The translations under genes were made by a program, and so were the position numbers. A model generated the notes under the pieces. The model did no database searches. It was not told where the DNA came from and was given only the letters and a program-made list of their open reading frames with translations. Below, piece after piece: positions 8,373-17,330 of a DNA stretch of 64,000 nt (positions are counted from its first letter, which is position 1; each line of letters starts with the position of its first letter). Source of the stretch: Paracoccaceae bacterium (lineage in GTDB: Bacteria > Pseudomonadota > Alphaproteobacteria > Rhodobacterales > Rhodobacteraceae); contig CACBXB010000008.1 of assembly GCA_902543185.1 (NCBI GenBank), forward strand, positions 1 through 64,000, given 5' to 3'.

Positions 8373-10253
8373 ATGGGTTTCGCAAATTTAGAAGACCTTT
8401 TGGCTATTGAAAAAGAAGTTAAGTGGGAAGACCGCGATTTACCATCGACTTTATTTGGTTTGTTGTCGCGCACAGCGAAGTCGTTTCCTCACAGACCTGC
8501 AGTAAGTTATCAAATTTTATCAGGTCCAAAAGATAAAGCTGAAACGTTAACCTGGTCAGAGTTACACACGAAAACTGTTCAAGCGGCAAATATGTTTCGT
8601 TCACTTGGTGTTGGCAGTGAAGATGTTGTCGCTTATATTTTGCCAAACGCAAATGAAACTGTCCTAACCCTTTTAGGTGGTGCAATTGCCGGGATAGCAA
8701 ATCCAATAAATCCACTTCTTGATCCGGAGCAAATTGGAGCGATTCTTAGAGAAACAAATGCCAAAGTTGTTGTGACAATGAAAGCATTTCCTAAATCCGA
8801 TGTACCTCAAAAAGCAGCTAAAGCAGTTTCTTTAGCTCCCAACGTAACTTCTGTTATTGAGGTGGATTTAAATAGATATCTTACTCCACCAAAATCTTGG
8901 ATTGTGCCCTTAATCAGGCCTAAAAATCCTATTGAGCACTCTGCAAAAATATACGATTTCAATAGTTTATTGAGTCTTCAAAATACAGAACTTGATTTTG
9001 TTGATTTAGAAGAAGATAGAGTTGCTGCTTACTTTCATACAGGTGGTACAACTGGTATGCCAAAAGTGGCACAGCACACATACTCAGGCATGATTTATAA
9101 CGGGTGGCTGGGTCATGAACTCTTATTTACCGAGGAAGATAATGTTATCTGTCCGCTTCCTTTATTTCATGTTTTTGCCTGTCACGTGATATTAATGGCA
9201 ATGGTGAGTTCAGGTGCACATGTGGTTTTCCCAACACCTCAAGGGTATCGAGGTGACGGTGTATTTGACAATTTCTGGAAGTTAATTGAGAGATGGCAGA
9301 TAACATTTGTTATAACAGTTCCTACCGCTATTTCAGCACTCATGCAACGGCCAGTTGATGCTGATATATCTTCAGTAAAAACTTCTTTTTCTGGTTCTGC
9401 TCCTCTGCCACTAGAACTTTTCCGAAGGTTTGAAGAAGCCTCGGGTGTTACAATAGTAGAAGGTTATGGATTAACAGAAGCTACTTGCCTGGTGTCGTGT
9501 AACCCTGTTGAAGGAGAAAAAAAGGTTGGTTCTGTTGGTTTAAAATTCCCTTACACAGATATTAAAATTATCAAGTCTGAGAAAGGAAAACTGGTTGAAT
9601 GCGGAACTGATGAGGTTGGAGAAATTTGCATATCTAATCCTGGGGTTTTTGCAGGAAACACTTATACAGAAGCAGATAAAAACGCTGACTTATATTACAA
9701 GAAAAAATATTTACGAACGGGTGACCTTGGCCGAAAAGATAGTGATGAATACCTTTGGATTACTGGTCGTGCAAAAGACCTTATCATCCGTGGTGGACAT
9801 AATATAGATCCCGCAATCGTAGAGGAGGCGCTTCTCGGGCATGAAGCCGTAGCCTTTGCCGGTGCCATCGGTCAACCCGATAAACATTCTGGCGAGTTAC
9901 CTTGTGTTTACGTAGAATTAGTTGGTGGTGCAAAAGTAACACCCGAAGAGTTAGACGAATTCTGCAAAGAAAATGTTAAAGAACCTGGCGCTCTGCCAAA
10001 ACATGTCGAAATTTTGGAAGAGCTACCCAAAACGGCTGTAGGTAAAGTTTTTAAACCAGATCTTCGAAAGAGGGCCATTACGCGAGTATTTTCAGAAACT
10101 TTGGATAGCTCAGGTGTAAATGCTTCTATCACCTCTGTAGAAGATGATAAAAAACGTGGCTTAGTTGCAAATATTTCATCAAATGAAGACGATGATACTA
10201 TTAATAAGGTTTTGGGTGATTTTACTATTCCTTGGCAACGTGTCAGTAATTAG
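8373..10253 (+). CDS. AMP-forming acyl-CoA synthetase
   Basis: 626 residues from the ATG at 8373, chosen because AGGGGAG (8361-8367) sits 5 nt upstream; a GTG at 8355 lies before that RBS. It belongs to the ANL superfamily: the P-loop TGGTTGMPK is at 223-231, the A5 motif GYGLTEA at 364-370, then YLRTGDLG, the hinge GRAKDLIIRGG, and the C-terminal catalytic lysine in PKTAVGKVFKPDLR. It should convert a carboxylic acid, probably a fatty acid, to its CoA thioester via an acyl-adenylate. The chain-length preference is not readable. About 50 residues after the catalytic lysine form an extra, acidic C-terminal tail. Confidence 0.85.
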   Translation: MGFANLEDLLAIEKEVKWEDRDLPSTLFGLLSRTAKSFPHRPAVSYQILSGPKDKAETLTWSELHTKTVQAANMFRSLGVGSEDVVAYILPNANETVLTLLGGAIAGIANPINPLLDPEQIGAILRETNAKVVVTMKAFPKSDVPQKAAKAVSLAPNVTSVIEVDLNRYLTPPKSWIVPLIRPKNPIEHSAKIYDFNSLLSLQNTELDFVDLEEDRVAAYFHTGGTTGMPKVAQHTYSGMIYNGWLGHELLFTEEDNVICPLPLFHVFACHVILMAMVSSGAHVVFPTPQGYRGDGVFDNFWKLIERWQITFVITVPTAISALMQRPVDADISSVKTSFSGSAPLPLELFRRFEEASGVTIVEGYGLTEATCLVSCNPVEGEKKVGSVGLKFPYTDIKIIKSEKGKLVECGTDEVGEICISNPGVFAGNTYTEADKNADLYYKKKYLRTGDLGRKDSDEYLWITGRAKDLIIRGGHNIDPAIVEEALLGHEAVAFAGAIGQPDKHSGELPCVYVELVGGAKVTPEELDEFCKENVKEPGALPKHVEILEELPKTAVGKVFKPDLRKRAITRVFSETLDSSGVNASITSVEDDKKRGLVANISSNEDDDTINKVLGDFTIPWQRVSN

Positions 10254-10303
10254 TTTCTTTAAAAGTTTTGCCTTAAATTTTGCTTTGTTTTGACACTTTA
10301 AAA

Positions 10304-11005
10304 ATGAAATTTAGAAAACACGTCCTGATAATTGGATCTGGTCCTAATGCTGTGACCGCAGCTGAATTAGAAACAGCTTTTGACGCTATAGTTGCCATTA
10401 ATAATGCTTGGCAAGTCCGACTGGATTGGAGCCATTTAATTTACCCTTATGATTTTCCAAAAGAAAGGCGGCCGCAAGAAATTAATTATTCGCAGACCGT
10501 GGTAACGGAAAAAGAATTTGTGCCGATACAAAACCAATATGGTGGGTTTATCTATGCTGGAGCAACAATGGCATTTACAGCAGGTTATTGGGTTCTGGGA
10601 GCTTTAAAACCGAGCCATATTTCATTTATCGGTTGTGATATGCATTATCCTAAAAATGGCAAAACACATTTTTATGGTAACGGAACTGCTGATCCCCTTA
10701 GGGAGGATATATCTCTAATGAGCTTAAAGGCTAAATCAAACCGATTTTTACACATTTCTCAGAAACAGAATTGCCTTGTTGGAAATCTTTCCAATGGCCC
10801 AAGTAAGTTGACTTTTCCCCGTATAACTTCAAAAAATTCATGGCCCAAGACCCCCAACTTGAAAGAGGATTTAGTTTCTGAAGCCCTAGAACGAGAAAAG
10901 GAGCTAAGTTATTTTGATATAACTGGTCGCTACTGGCAAAATCTAGATAAGTATGACGCCAAAGAAATTAAAAGAATCGACGATCTATGGGAGCAAATAA
11001 TCTAA
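10304..11005 (+). CDS. Hypothetical protein, GT42/DUF115-like pattern
   Basis: 233 residues from ATG 10304; a TTG at 10280 would add 8 residues but has no RBS. I do not recognise a named family. What is visible is VLIIGSGPNA (8-16), then an NN pair (33-34) after a short hydrophobic strand, a central Gly/Ala-rich helix (FTAGYWVLGAL, 91-101), and ISFIGCDMHYP (106-116). The layout GxGP...N...G-rich helix...GxD resembles the nucleotide-sugar-binding face of GT42 sialyltransferases and DUF115/MptE-like proteins. That is pattern similarity only. No signal peptide or TM helix is seen. It could be a glycosyltransferase-like enzyme; confidence in the function is low, but the gene itself looks real. 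Confidence 0.55.
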   Translation: MKFRKHVLIIGSGPNAVTAAELETAFDAIVAINNAWQVRLDWSHLIYPYDFPKERRPQEINYSQTVVTEKEFVPIQNQYGGFIYAGATMAFTAGYWVLGALKPSHISFIGCDMHYPKNGKTHFYGNGTADPLREDISLMSLKAKSNRFLHISQKQNCLVGNLSNGPSKLTFPRITSKNSWPKTPNLKEDLVSEALEREKELSYFDITGRYWQNLDKYDAKEIKRIDDLWEQII

Positions 11006-11021
11006 AATCAATTTGATTTTA
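11003..11021. repeat. Perfect hairpin spanning both stop codons of convergent genes
   Basis: TAAAATCA (11003-11010), a 3-nt loop ATT, then TGATTTTA (11014-11021). The TAA of the upstream rightward gene is at 11003-11005 and the TGA of the leftward gene is at 11008-11010, so the hairpin lies over both gene ends. It could act as a weak bidirectional terminator, but the stem is almost all A/T. Confidence 0.45.
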
Positions 11022-12243
11022 AAGGTGGAGCTCCTCCTAAAAAGGAATTACCATTTGAATAGTCACATGGATCATCTTGCATCATCAGATGCAAATCAGC
11101 GCCATTATATGGATGTTCTTCCGCTAATTTCTCATTTACCTCGATACCTAAGCCAGCTTCCTCTGAAACTTGAATATACCCATCTTCGACGTTAATTTTT
11201 CCATTGATCAAAGACTTATGAAAAGGCGTCTCAATTGTTTCGGCAATCAGTAAATTTGGTATTGATGCAGATAGTTGAATATTTGCTGCCCATTCGATCG
11301 GTCCAGCGTATAAATGTGGCGCTACTTGCGCATTGAAAACTTCAGCTATCGCCGCGGCTTTTTTCATTTCCCAAATGCCACCAGCACGTCCAAGGGCAGG
11401 CTGTATAATGGATGCTCCTCCGGATTTTAGAATTTCAGCAAACTCCATTTTTGTTGTAAATCTTTCTCCCGTTGCAATCGGAATACTTAAAGCGTTTTGC
11501 ACTTTTCCAAATTCCGATAAATTATCCGGTGGAATTGGTTCTTCAAACCACATTGGCGAGTAGGGTTCTATTGCTTTCCCTAATCTTATAGCCCCTGCAG
11601 TTGAAAATTGGCCGTGTGTTCCAAATAAAATGTCTGCTTTATCGCCAACAGCCTCCCTAATTGCCCGGCAAAAGTCTACAGATAATTTGATGTCACTCAG
11701 CGCTGGCATATGACCTCCACGCATGGTGTAAGGGCCCGCAGGGTCAAACTTTACCGCTGTGTAACCTTTACCAATAAGATTAGTTGCGGATTCTGCAGCC
11801 ATTTCTGGCGATGTCCAAAAATCGTTTAGATCATGGTGCTCTAAAGGATAAAGATAAGAATAGGCACGCACGCGCTCATTTATTTTTCCACCAAGTAATT
11901 TCCAAGTCGGACAATCAAATTGTTTTCCTAAAATATCCCAACACGCAATTTCTAAACCAGAAAATGCGCCCATCACAGTTAAATCAGGCCTTTGTGTGAA
12001 GCCCGATGAGTAGGTCCTCCTAAACATCTTTTCAAAGTTTGAAGGGCATTCGTTCAGAAAATACCGTTCAAAAATATCCTTTATTACTAATTTCATTGCG
12101 TCTGGGCCCACGGATGAAGCGTAGCACTCACCCCATCCACTAATTCCAGTATCAGTCGTAACTTTAACAAAAATCCAATACCGTCCGCCCCATCCGGGTG
12201 CTGGGGGGCAGGTAACTATTATATTTAAGTCTTGTAGTTTCAT
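11008..12243 (-). CDS. Mandelate racemase/muconate lactonizing enzyme family protein (sugar-acid dehydratase-like)
   Basis: 411 residues, enolase superfamily. An N-terminal capping domain (1-130) with GWGECY precedes the TIM barrel. Candidate catalytic residues are KFD at 165-167, FEEP (E234/E235), TGER (E260) and the APHLYAGP histidine H310. Where DgoD-type enzymes have DxHGR, this protein reads GTHGQ (208-212), so the usual acidic first metal ligand is not at its normal place. Galactonate, arabinonate or related acid-sugar dehydration is the usual role of similar sequences, but the substrate is unknown. It is 15 bp downstream of the alcohol dehydrogenase gene on the same strand, so the two are probably co-transcribed and act in one catabolic route. 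Confidence 0.75.
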   Translation of the reverse strand: MKLQDLNIIVTCPPAPGWGGRYWIFVKVTTDTGISGWGECYASSVGPDAMKLVIKDIFERYFLNECPSNFEKMFRRTYSSGFTQRPDLTVMGAFSGLEIACWDILGKQFDCPTWKLLGGKINERVRAYSYLYPLEHHDLNDFWTSPEMAAESATNLIGKGYTAVKFDPAGPYTMRGGHMPALSDIKLSVDFCRAIREAVGDKADILFGTHGQFSTAGAIRLGKAIEPYSPMWFEEPIPPDNLSEFGKVQNALSIPIATGERFTTKMEFAEILKSGGASIIQPALGRAGGIWEMKKAAAIAEVFNAQVAPHLYAGPIEWAANIQLSASIPNLLIAETIETPFHKSLINGKINVEDGYIQVSEEAGLGIEVNEKLAEEHPYNGADLHLMMQDDPCDYSNGNSFLGGAPPLKSN

Positions 12244-12258
12244 TGTTTACGCTATTTC

Positions 12259-13344
12259 CTAAACTTCAAAAACAATGACATTTCTTTTGGCCGATCCTAA
12301 TTTAGTATCTTCTATAGCCTCATTAATTTGCTCTAGGCTCCATGTTTTTGAAATCAACTCGTCCAGTTTGATGCGGCCTTGTTTATATAAGTCAACCATC
12401 CACGGTATATCGCGCTTGATCACGACATCACCCATTTTAGACCCAATCATTCCCTGAGAAATTGACGCCATCATAACGGGCTCATACGCTGATCTATCTC
12501 CTGATTTAGGCATCCCTACCATGACTACTTTTCCACCGTAACCGAGATATCTGGGTGCGATATCATACACTGTGCTGTTTCCAACAGTAACGAAAACTAA
12601 GTCAGCTCCACGTCCAATTAAAGATTTAGCTATGCGCCAAGGAGATTTTTCAGTTGCTAAAACACTATCGGTTGCACCAAATTCTTCAGCTACCAATAAT
12701 TTATCTTTATTTGTATCAACAGCTACAATTCGGCGGGCTCCAGCTATTCTAGCACCCTGAATAGCATTTAGACCGACCCCGCCCGCGCCAATGACTACGA
12801 CGTCTTGACCTGGTCTTAACTTAGCTGCATTCACCACCGCCCCTATGCCAGTTATTACACCACAGGCAAGAAGTGAGGCTGTTTTGAAATTCAAATCGGA
12901 ATTTAATTTTACGATTTGGCTTTGATCTACAACTACTTTTTCAGCAAAAGCTCCACAATTCATAACTTGTTGGATTGTATTACCGTTCGAGCTTAAAATA
13001 GGAGGCATAGTATTATTATTCGCTTCGCAGATTGTTGGATTTCCCTCCAAGCAGTTATTACAATTACCACACGACTTTATGAGAGTGACAACTACACGGT
13101 CGCCTATTTCAAAATCCTTTACGGCATTTCCAGTTTTACTAATGAAACCAGCTGCCTCGTGACCATAAACTGCTGGTAAATCCCCTCCCCAGTCACCTTC
13201 TGCGAAAGATATATCAGAATGACATACAGCAACTGCCCCTAAGGTTATCTCTACTTCCCCAGTCGCTGGTTCTCTCAAATCAATTGTTTCAATTTGCAAG
13301 GGAGCTCCGAACTCATGACAAACAGCCGCTTTTATTTTTACCAT
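12259..13344 (-). CDS. Zinc-dependent alcohol dehydrogenase (MDR family)
   Basis: 361 residues. Catalytic-zinc ligands are C41, H62 (GHEAAG) and C161. The structural zinc lobe has Cys at 92, 95, 98 and 106. The Rossmann motif GAGGVG is at 186-191, followed by an acidic residue (VAVDTNK), which indicates NAD(H). It should oxidise a primary or secondary alcohol, or a hydroxy acid, to a carbonyl. RBS AAGGA lies upstream of the ATG. It sits between an MFS exporter gene and an enolase-superfamily gene, so a sugar-acid or aromatic catabolic step is plausible. Confidence 0.85.
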   Translation of the reverse strand: MVKIKAAVCHEFGAPLQIETIDLREPATGEVEITLGAVAVCHSDISFAEGDWGGDLPAVYGHEAAGFISKTGNAVKDFEIGDRVVVTLIKSCGNCNNCLEGNPTICEANNNTMPPILSSNGNTIQQVMNCGAFAEKVVVDQSQIVKLNSDLNFKTASLLACGVITGIGAVVNAAKLRPGQDVVVIGAGGVGLNAIQGARIAGARRIVAVDTNKDKLLVAEEFGATDSVLATEKSPWRIAKSLIGRGADLVFVTVGNSTVYDIAPRYLGYGGKVVMVGMPKSGDRSAYEPVMMASISQGMIGSKMGDVVIKRDIPWMVDLYKQGRIKLDELISKTWSLEQINEAIEDTKLGSAKRNVIVFEV

Positions 13345-13403
13345 TGTACTATCCTTTTCAAAGCACCCATGTTTTCAAGTTAATTACAAACAATTCTGTC
13401 TCG

Positions 13404-14639
13404 TCAATTCTTAAAATTTTTGATTTGCAAACTTTTTGGAGCCCAAATTAAAAAAACTGAAACACAGATGGCTAATAAGGCAGCTGAAGCTATAAAAGGT
13501 GCTCCCGGAAAGTATATTTCTGAATTTCTGTTTGAGAATTGAGATAAGATCCAAGTCATAGATAGTGGAGTAATAATCATAGATAGCGCAGTTAGCGAAG
13601 CTATTACGCCTTGGAGGCTTCCTTGGTTTCTTTTATCAACTTTGTCTGACATTAAAGCGGTCAACGCTGGCTGTCCTATTACGCCTAGAGACGCTAAGGG
13701 CGTCAGTGCAATAAGAAACCAGCCGTTTGTTATAATTGCAATTAAAACCATGGCAATTATTTCGGCGCCAAAACCCAGTAATACTGTGTTGTAGCGGCCT
13801 ATCAGGTTAATGGTAGGCTGAACCAGCACACCTTGAATAAACGCAAAACAGATGCCGTATATTGTAAGTGACAAACCAATCATTCCGGGTGACCATGAGA
13901 AACGCTCTGCTGTAAAATAAGGCCAAATTGCTGCGTAAACGGCGGTACTTATTGAGTAAAGTAAGAACACCAATAGAAAAACTTTTAAACCATCAAACTT
14001 TGTAATGGCTTCGAAGGTTTTAAAGGGGTTTACATTTTTCAAAAAAAACTTTTTTTGGATTTTTTTATCCAAACTTTCTTGGAGAAAAAAATAGCATGCT
14101 GCTGCATTTAGGGCTGAAACAAATGCCGCAGCAAAAAATGGAATTCTTGGACCGATTTCGCCTAATAACCCACCTATAATTGGCCCTAGAACAAATCCAA
14201 TACCAAATCCAGCTCCAATATAACCAAAGCGAGCAGCCTTTTGCTCTGAACTGGAAATATCCGCAACATACGCTGCTGCGGTTGAATGGGTAGAAGCGGT
14301 TATACCTCCCAGGACTCTTCCAAAAAGAAGCATCCAAACGCTGGTTGCCAAACCCATAATGATATAATCCAAGGCCATAAAAATTAACGAAATTAAAATT
14401 ACTGGTCGCCTACCGAAGGCATCTGATAAGCTCCCAAGAATAGGTCCAAAAATAAACTGCATAACAGCGAAGATGCTAGCTAGTATGCCGCCCCAAACAG
14501 CGGCTTCTGCAACTGTTTTACCAGGTAATACGTCGGTCATAAGACTTGGGAGAACTGGTATCATTATGCCAATACCGATTGAGTCAAGAATTACGGTTAA
14601 AATAATGATTTTAATTGGTAAACTGTTTTTGCTAATCAT
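13404..14639 (-). CDS. MFS transporter, TetA-like
   Basis: 411 residues with about 12 hydrophobic helices. The DHA1 motif A GSLSDAFGRRPV is at 69-80, between helices 2 and 3; the motif C-like GFGIGFVLGPIIGGLLGE in helix 5 is typical of antiporters. The nearest style is the TCR/Tet drug:H+ antiporter group. It probably exports a small molecule from the inner membrane. It lies within a leftward run of catabolic genes, between pcaD-like and adh genes with 59-bp gaps each side. The substrate is not readable, and a tetracycline role should not be assumed. Confidence 0.75.
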   Translation of the reverse strand: MISKNSLPIKIIILTVILDSIGIGIMIPVLPSLMTDVLPGKTVAEAAVWGGILASIFAVMQFIFGPILGSLSDAFGRRPVILISLIFMALDYIIMGLATSVWMLLFGRVLGGITASTHSTAAAYVADISSSEQKAARFGYIGAGFGIGFVLGPIIGGLLGEIGPRIPFFAAAFVSALNAAACYFFLQESLDKKIQKKFFLKNVNPFKTFEAITKFDGLKVFLLVFLLYSISTAVYAAIWPYFTAERFSWSPGMIGLSLTIYGICFAFIQGVLVQPTINLIGRYNTVLLGFGAEIIAMVLIAIITNGWFLIALTPLASLGVIGQPALTALMSDKVDKRNQGSLQGVIASLTALSMIITPLSMTWILSQFSNRNSEIYFPGAPFIASAALLAICVSVFLIWAPKSLQIKNFKN

Positions 14640-14698
14640 AAATTTTTGATGCTATTTTTTCTAATATAGTTGCTGAATCTACCAGTTTGGAAAAAAAG

Positions 14699-15490
14699 TT
14701 AGACATGCCCAATTTCTTTCATGAAGTCGGATAAAATCCTGGCATATTTCCTTGGTGCCTCGATACATGGTATGTGTCCAGCTCCCTTAATTAGGTTAAA
14801 TTTCGACCCTGGTATTAGATTACAAGTTTCTCGTACTAAATCCGGTGGCGTAGAACCATCTTCTGAGCCTGCTATTGCGATTGCTGGCAAGCGTAAGCTT
14901 GAAGTGGAAGTGTAAAAATCAGTTCCAGAAATAGCATGGGAACATCCGGTGTAACCTTCTGCTGGTTGTCTTTCGAACATATTTTTCCATATGGTTAGCT
15001 CTTTGCTTTCGAGAAACTTAGTACTAAACCAGCGCTTCATCGTTTCTTCTGTTAAGGCTTTCACACCAGATGATTTGACCTTCGATATACGGTCTTCCCA
15101 TATCTGACGGTTTCCTATTCTTGCAGCAGTGTTTGAAAGAGCCACTGCCCTAACGAGGTCTAATCTCTTTACAGCTAATCCTTGTGCAACCATTCCACCA
15201 ATCGATAGGCCAATAAATAAGGAATTTTTTAATTTAAGAGTATCCATGAGTGCTTCCACATCTTTTACAAGAATACCCATTGAGTAAGGCGGATTTGGAC
15301 AATCAGAAAGACCATGCCCTCGCTTGTCATATCGCAGAATTTTTAAATTTTTAGGCAAGTAAGATAAAACGCCATCCCAAATACGCATGTCAGTTCCAAG
15401 TGAATTTGAAAAAACTATCGTAGGACCATTTTCTGGGCCCTCAAGTTTATAATGTAGGTTAATTCCGTTCACCCTAATTATGGTGCTCAT
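14699..15490 (-). CDS. pcaD: 3-oxoadipate enol-lactonase-like alpha/beta hydrolase
   Basis: 263 residues, an alpha/beta hydrolase with nucleophile Ser96 in GLSIGG, Asp211 in GSEDGS, and His239 in GAGHIP. The oxyanion-hole region is SNSLGTDMRIWD, the pattern typical of PcaD. PcaD hydrolyses 3-oxoadipate enol-lactone in the beta-ketoadipate pathway. No other pca gene (pcaHG, pcaB, pcaC, pcaIJ) is in the window, so the symbol rests on sequence alone. It might serve another lactone or ester. RBS AGGGAAA precedes the ATG. Confidence 0.7.
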   Translation of the reverse strand: MSTIIRVNGINLHYKLEGPENGPTIVFSNSLGTDMRIWDGVLSYLPKNLKILRYDKRGHGLSDCPNPPYSMGILVKDVEALMDTLKLKNSLFIGLSIGGMVAQGLAVKRLDLVRAVALSNTAARIGNRQIWEDRISKVKSSGVKALTEETMKRWFSTKFLESKELTIWKNMFERQPAEGYTGCSHAISGTDFYTSTSSLRLPAIAIAGSEDGSTPPDLVRETCNLIPGSKFNLIKGAGHIPCIEAPRKYARILSDFMKEIGHV

Positions 15491-15519
15491 ATGTTTCCCT
15501 CAAATTCAAAATTCTGGTT

Positions 15520-16488
15520 CTAAATTGTTTCTAATGCTTTTTTAAAAATGTCTGGATCAATATTTCCTCCCGATACAACTGCAATGATAGTTTCATTATC
15601 GCATTTCTTTGAATGAAAAAGAGCTGCAGCTAAAGCAACTGCTCCCCCAGGCTCAATAACAATACGTAACCTTGTAAAGGCTAAAGCTATTGCTTTCATT
15701 ACTTGCTCATCGGTCACCACAATTCCACCACCACAGTATTTTTTCATTAATGGAAAAGTTAACTTGCCGGGCGTCGGTGTAATGATTGCATCACAGAGGC
15801 CTCCACTGATTTTCTCGTTGGTTTGCCGCTCTCCAATTTCTAATGAACGAACTACATCGTCAAAACCTTCTGGCTCGACAGGCCTTGTAACAAAATTTGG
15901 CGTAAAATTTGAAAGAGCTACTGCAATTCCTGACGTGAGACCGCCGCCGCCACAACAAACTAGCACATCAGCCTTTCGAATTCCGATTTGCTCGGCTTGC
16001 CTGGCAATTTCTAATCCTATTGTTCCTTGGCCAGCTATAACGTCATTATGGTCATAAGGTGGAATGAGTGATAAAAATTTTTCTTGAGAAATTTTTTGTC
16101 CTATTTCTTCTCTACTCTCACTCAATCGGTCATAAAGAATAACTTCGGCACCCAAGTCTTTAGTATTATTTATTTTTATTTCTGGAGCATCTTGAGGCAT
16201 TACGATCGTTGCAGGAATTTTATGAATTTTTGCTGCAAAAGCTACCCCTTGAGCATGATTACCGGAAGAATAGGCAATTACGCCCTTTTTGCGTTTTTCA
16301 ATTGGGATTGACGATATTGCAGAGTATGCGCCTCTGAATTTGAAGCTTCCGGTATGCTGTAAACATTCTGCTTTGATGAAAATCTGTTTATCTGCAATTT
16401 CATCCAAAAAAGGAGAGTTTAAAAGAGGAGTAGTCCGTTTCTTTTTTTTTAGACGCTTATCAGCTTCAAAGATTTCATCGATTTGCAT
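15520..16488 (-). CDS. PLP-dependent threonine/serine dehydratase
   Basis: 322 residues, PLP fold type II. The Schiff-base lysine is K50 in SFKFRGA; SSGNHAQG (about 74-81) binds the substrate carboxylate; CGGGGLTSG (179-187) is the phosphate-binding loop. There is no C-terminal ACT domain, so it is the short catabolic or serine-racemase-like type rather than biosynthetic IlvA. The expected reaction is L-threonine or L-serine to the 2-oxo acid plus ammonia; related proteins also act on threo-3-hydroxyaspartate. It lies between the pcaD-like and haloacid dehalogenase genes in a leftward catabolic run. Confidence 0.8.
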   Translation of the reverse strand: MQIDEIFEADKRLKKKKRTTPLLNSPFLDEIADKQIFIKAECLQHTGSFKFRGAYSAISSIPIEKRKKGVIAYSSGNHAQGVAFAAKIHKIPATIVMPQDAPEIKINNTKDLGAEVILYDRLSESREEIGQKISQEKFLSLIPPYDHNDVIAGQGTIGLEIARQAEQIGIRKADVLVCCGGGGLTSGIAVALSNFTPNFVTRPVEPEGFDDVVRSLEIGERQTNEKISGGLCDAIITPTPGKLTFPLMKKYCGGGIVVTDEQVMKAIALAFTRLRIVIEPGGAVALAAALFHSKKCDNETIIAVVSGGNIDPDIFKKALETI

Positions 16489-16599
16489 ATTTTTTATTCT
16501 CTAATTTGCATAAACAAGCGGCTATGAGCATGATCATTATTTTTGATGCTATTGCAATGGCGTTTTGGGTTAGTTTAAAATCTTTACTAGTAAGTGAAT

Positions 16600-17283
16600 T
16601 TAATTAAAAAAACGGGGGATAGTCGTCAGGTCTTCTACTATATGCATTGGCTTGTGCGGCAATCGATCAATTGGATCTTGTAATCTGTTAACCCAAGTAG
16701 TTTTAAAACCAAAACCTGCTGCACCAGCAATATCCCATCCATTTGATGAGACAAATAAAACGTCAGACTTGGAGCATCCTATTATATTTTCCACTTGCTC
16801 ATATACTTGCAAACTAGGTTTAAAAATTTTTACGGTTTCAACGGATATTATTTCATCAATAACTTCATAAATATTAGAGGATTTTACCGCCCCACTCAAC
16901 ATTTCTGGAGATCCATTAGATAGTATAGCGGTTTTAATATCATTTTTTTTCAACTCTTTTAACATTTGGGAAACTTCAGAGTAGGGCTGCAATTCCCAGT
17001 AAAGGGCTAATAGTCTTTCCTTTAGAGCTAGATCATTTTGTAATTTATGAGCTTCAAGAGCAAAGTCTAAGCTGTCTTGTGTAATTGACCAAAAATCAGT
17101 ATACGTTTCTGTCATCGACCTTAGCCAAGTATACTGTAATTGTTTCATTCTCCATAAATTCGAAACACTAGGCCAAACTTCTTTAAATACTTCTCGATTT
17201 GGCTCGTCCGCTGCTGTTCTTGCAGCAGCGTTTACATCAAAAAGTGTACCATAAGCATCAAAGACACATGTATTTAGCGACAT
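16600..17283 (-). CDS. Haloacid dehalogenase, type II (L-2-haloacid)
   Basis: 227 residues from the ATG at 17283, chosen because GGGAAA lies just upstream; a further in-frame start would add 9 residues across that RBS. HAD-fold nucleophile D9 is in FDAYGTLFD. The L-DEX residues are all visible: LSNGSP (Ser/Asn), VKIFKPSLQVYE (Lys and Tyr), and SSNGWD (Ser, Asn, Asp). LWRMKQLQYTW is the typical type II haloacid dehalogenase helix. It should hydrolyse (S)-2-haloalkanoates to (R)-2-hydroxyacids in the cytoplasm. It is 47 bp downstream of the oxidoreductase gene, probably in one unit with it. Marine Roseobacters commonly carry such genes. Confidence 0.85.
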   Translation of the reverse strand: MSLNTCVFDAYGTLFDVNAAARTAADEPNREVFKEVWPSVSNLWRMKQLQYTWLRSMTETYTDFWSITQDSLDFALEAHKLQNDLALKERLLALYWELQPYSEVSQMLKELKKNDIKTAILSNGSPEMLSGAVKSSNIYEVIDEIISVETVKIFKPSLQVYEQVENIIGCSKSDVLFVSSNGWDIAGAAGFGFKTTWVNRLQDPIDRLPHKPMHIVEDLTTIPRFFN

Positions 17284-17330
17284 AAGAAATTTCCCAAAAA
17301 ATATACACAAAAGTTAAAAAAAGCTTCAAA

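Noticed and set aside
13404-14639. Tetracycline resistance gene
   Set aside because: The MFS motif A is shared by many DHA1 exporters; there is no tetR partner and the context is catabolic.
14699-15490. Complete beta-ketoadipate pathway
   Set aside because: Only the PcaD-like hydrolase is present; no other pca gene in the window.
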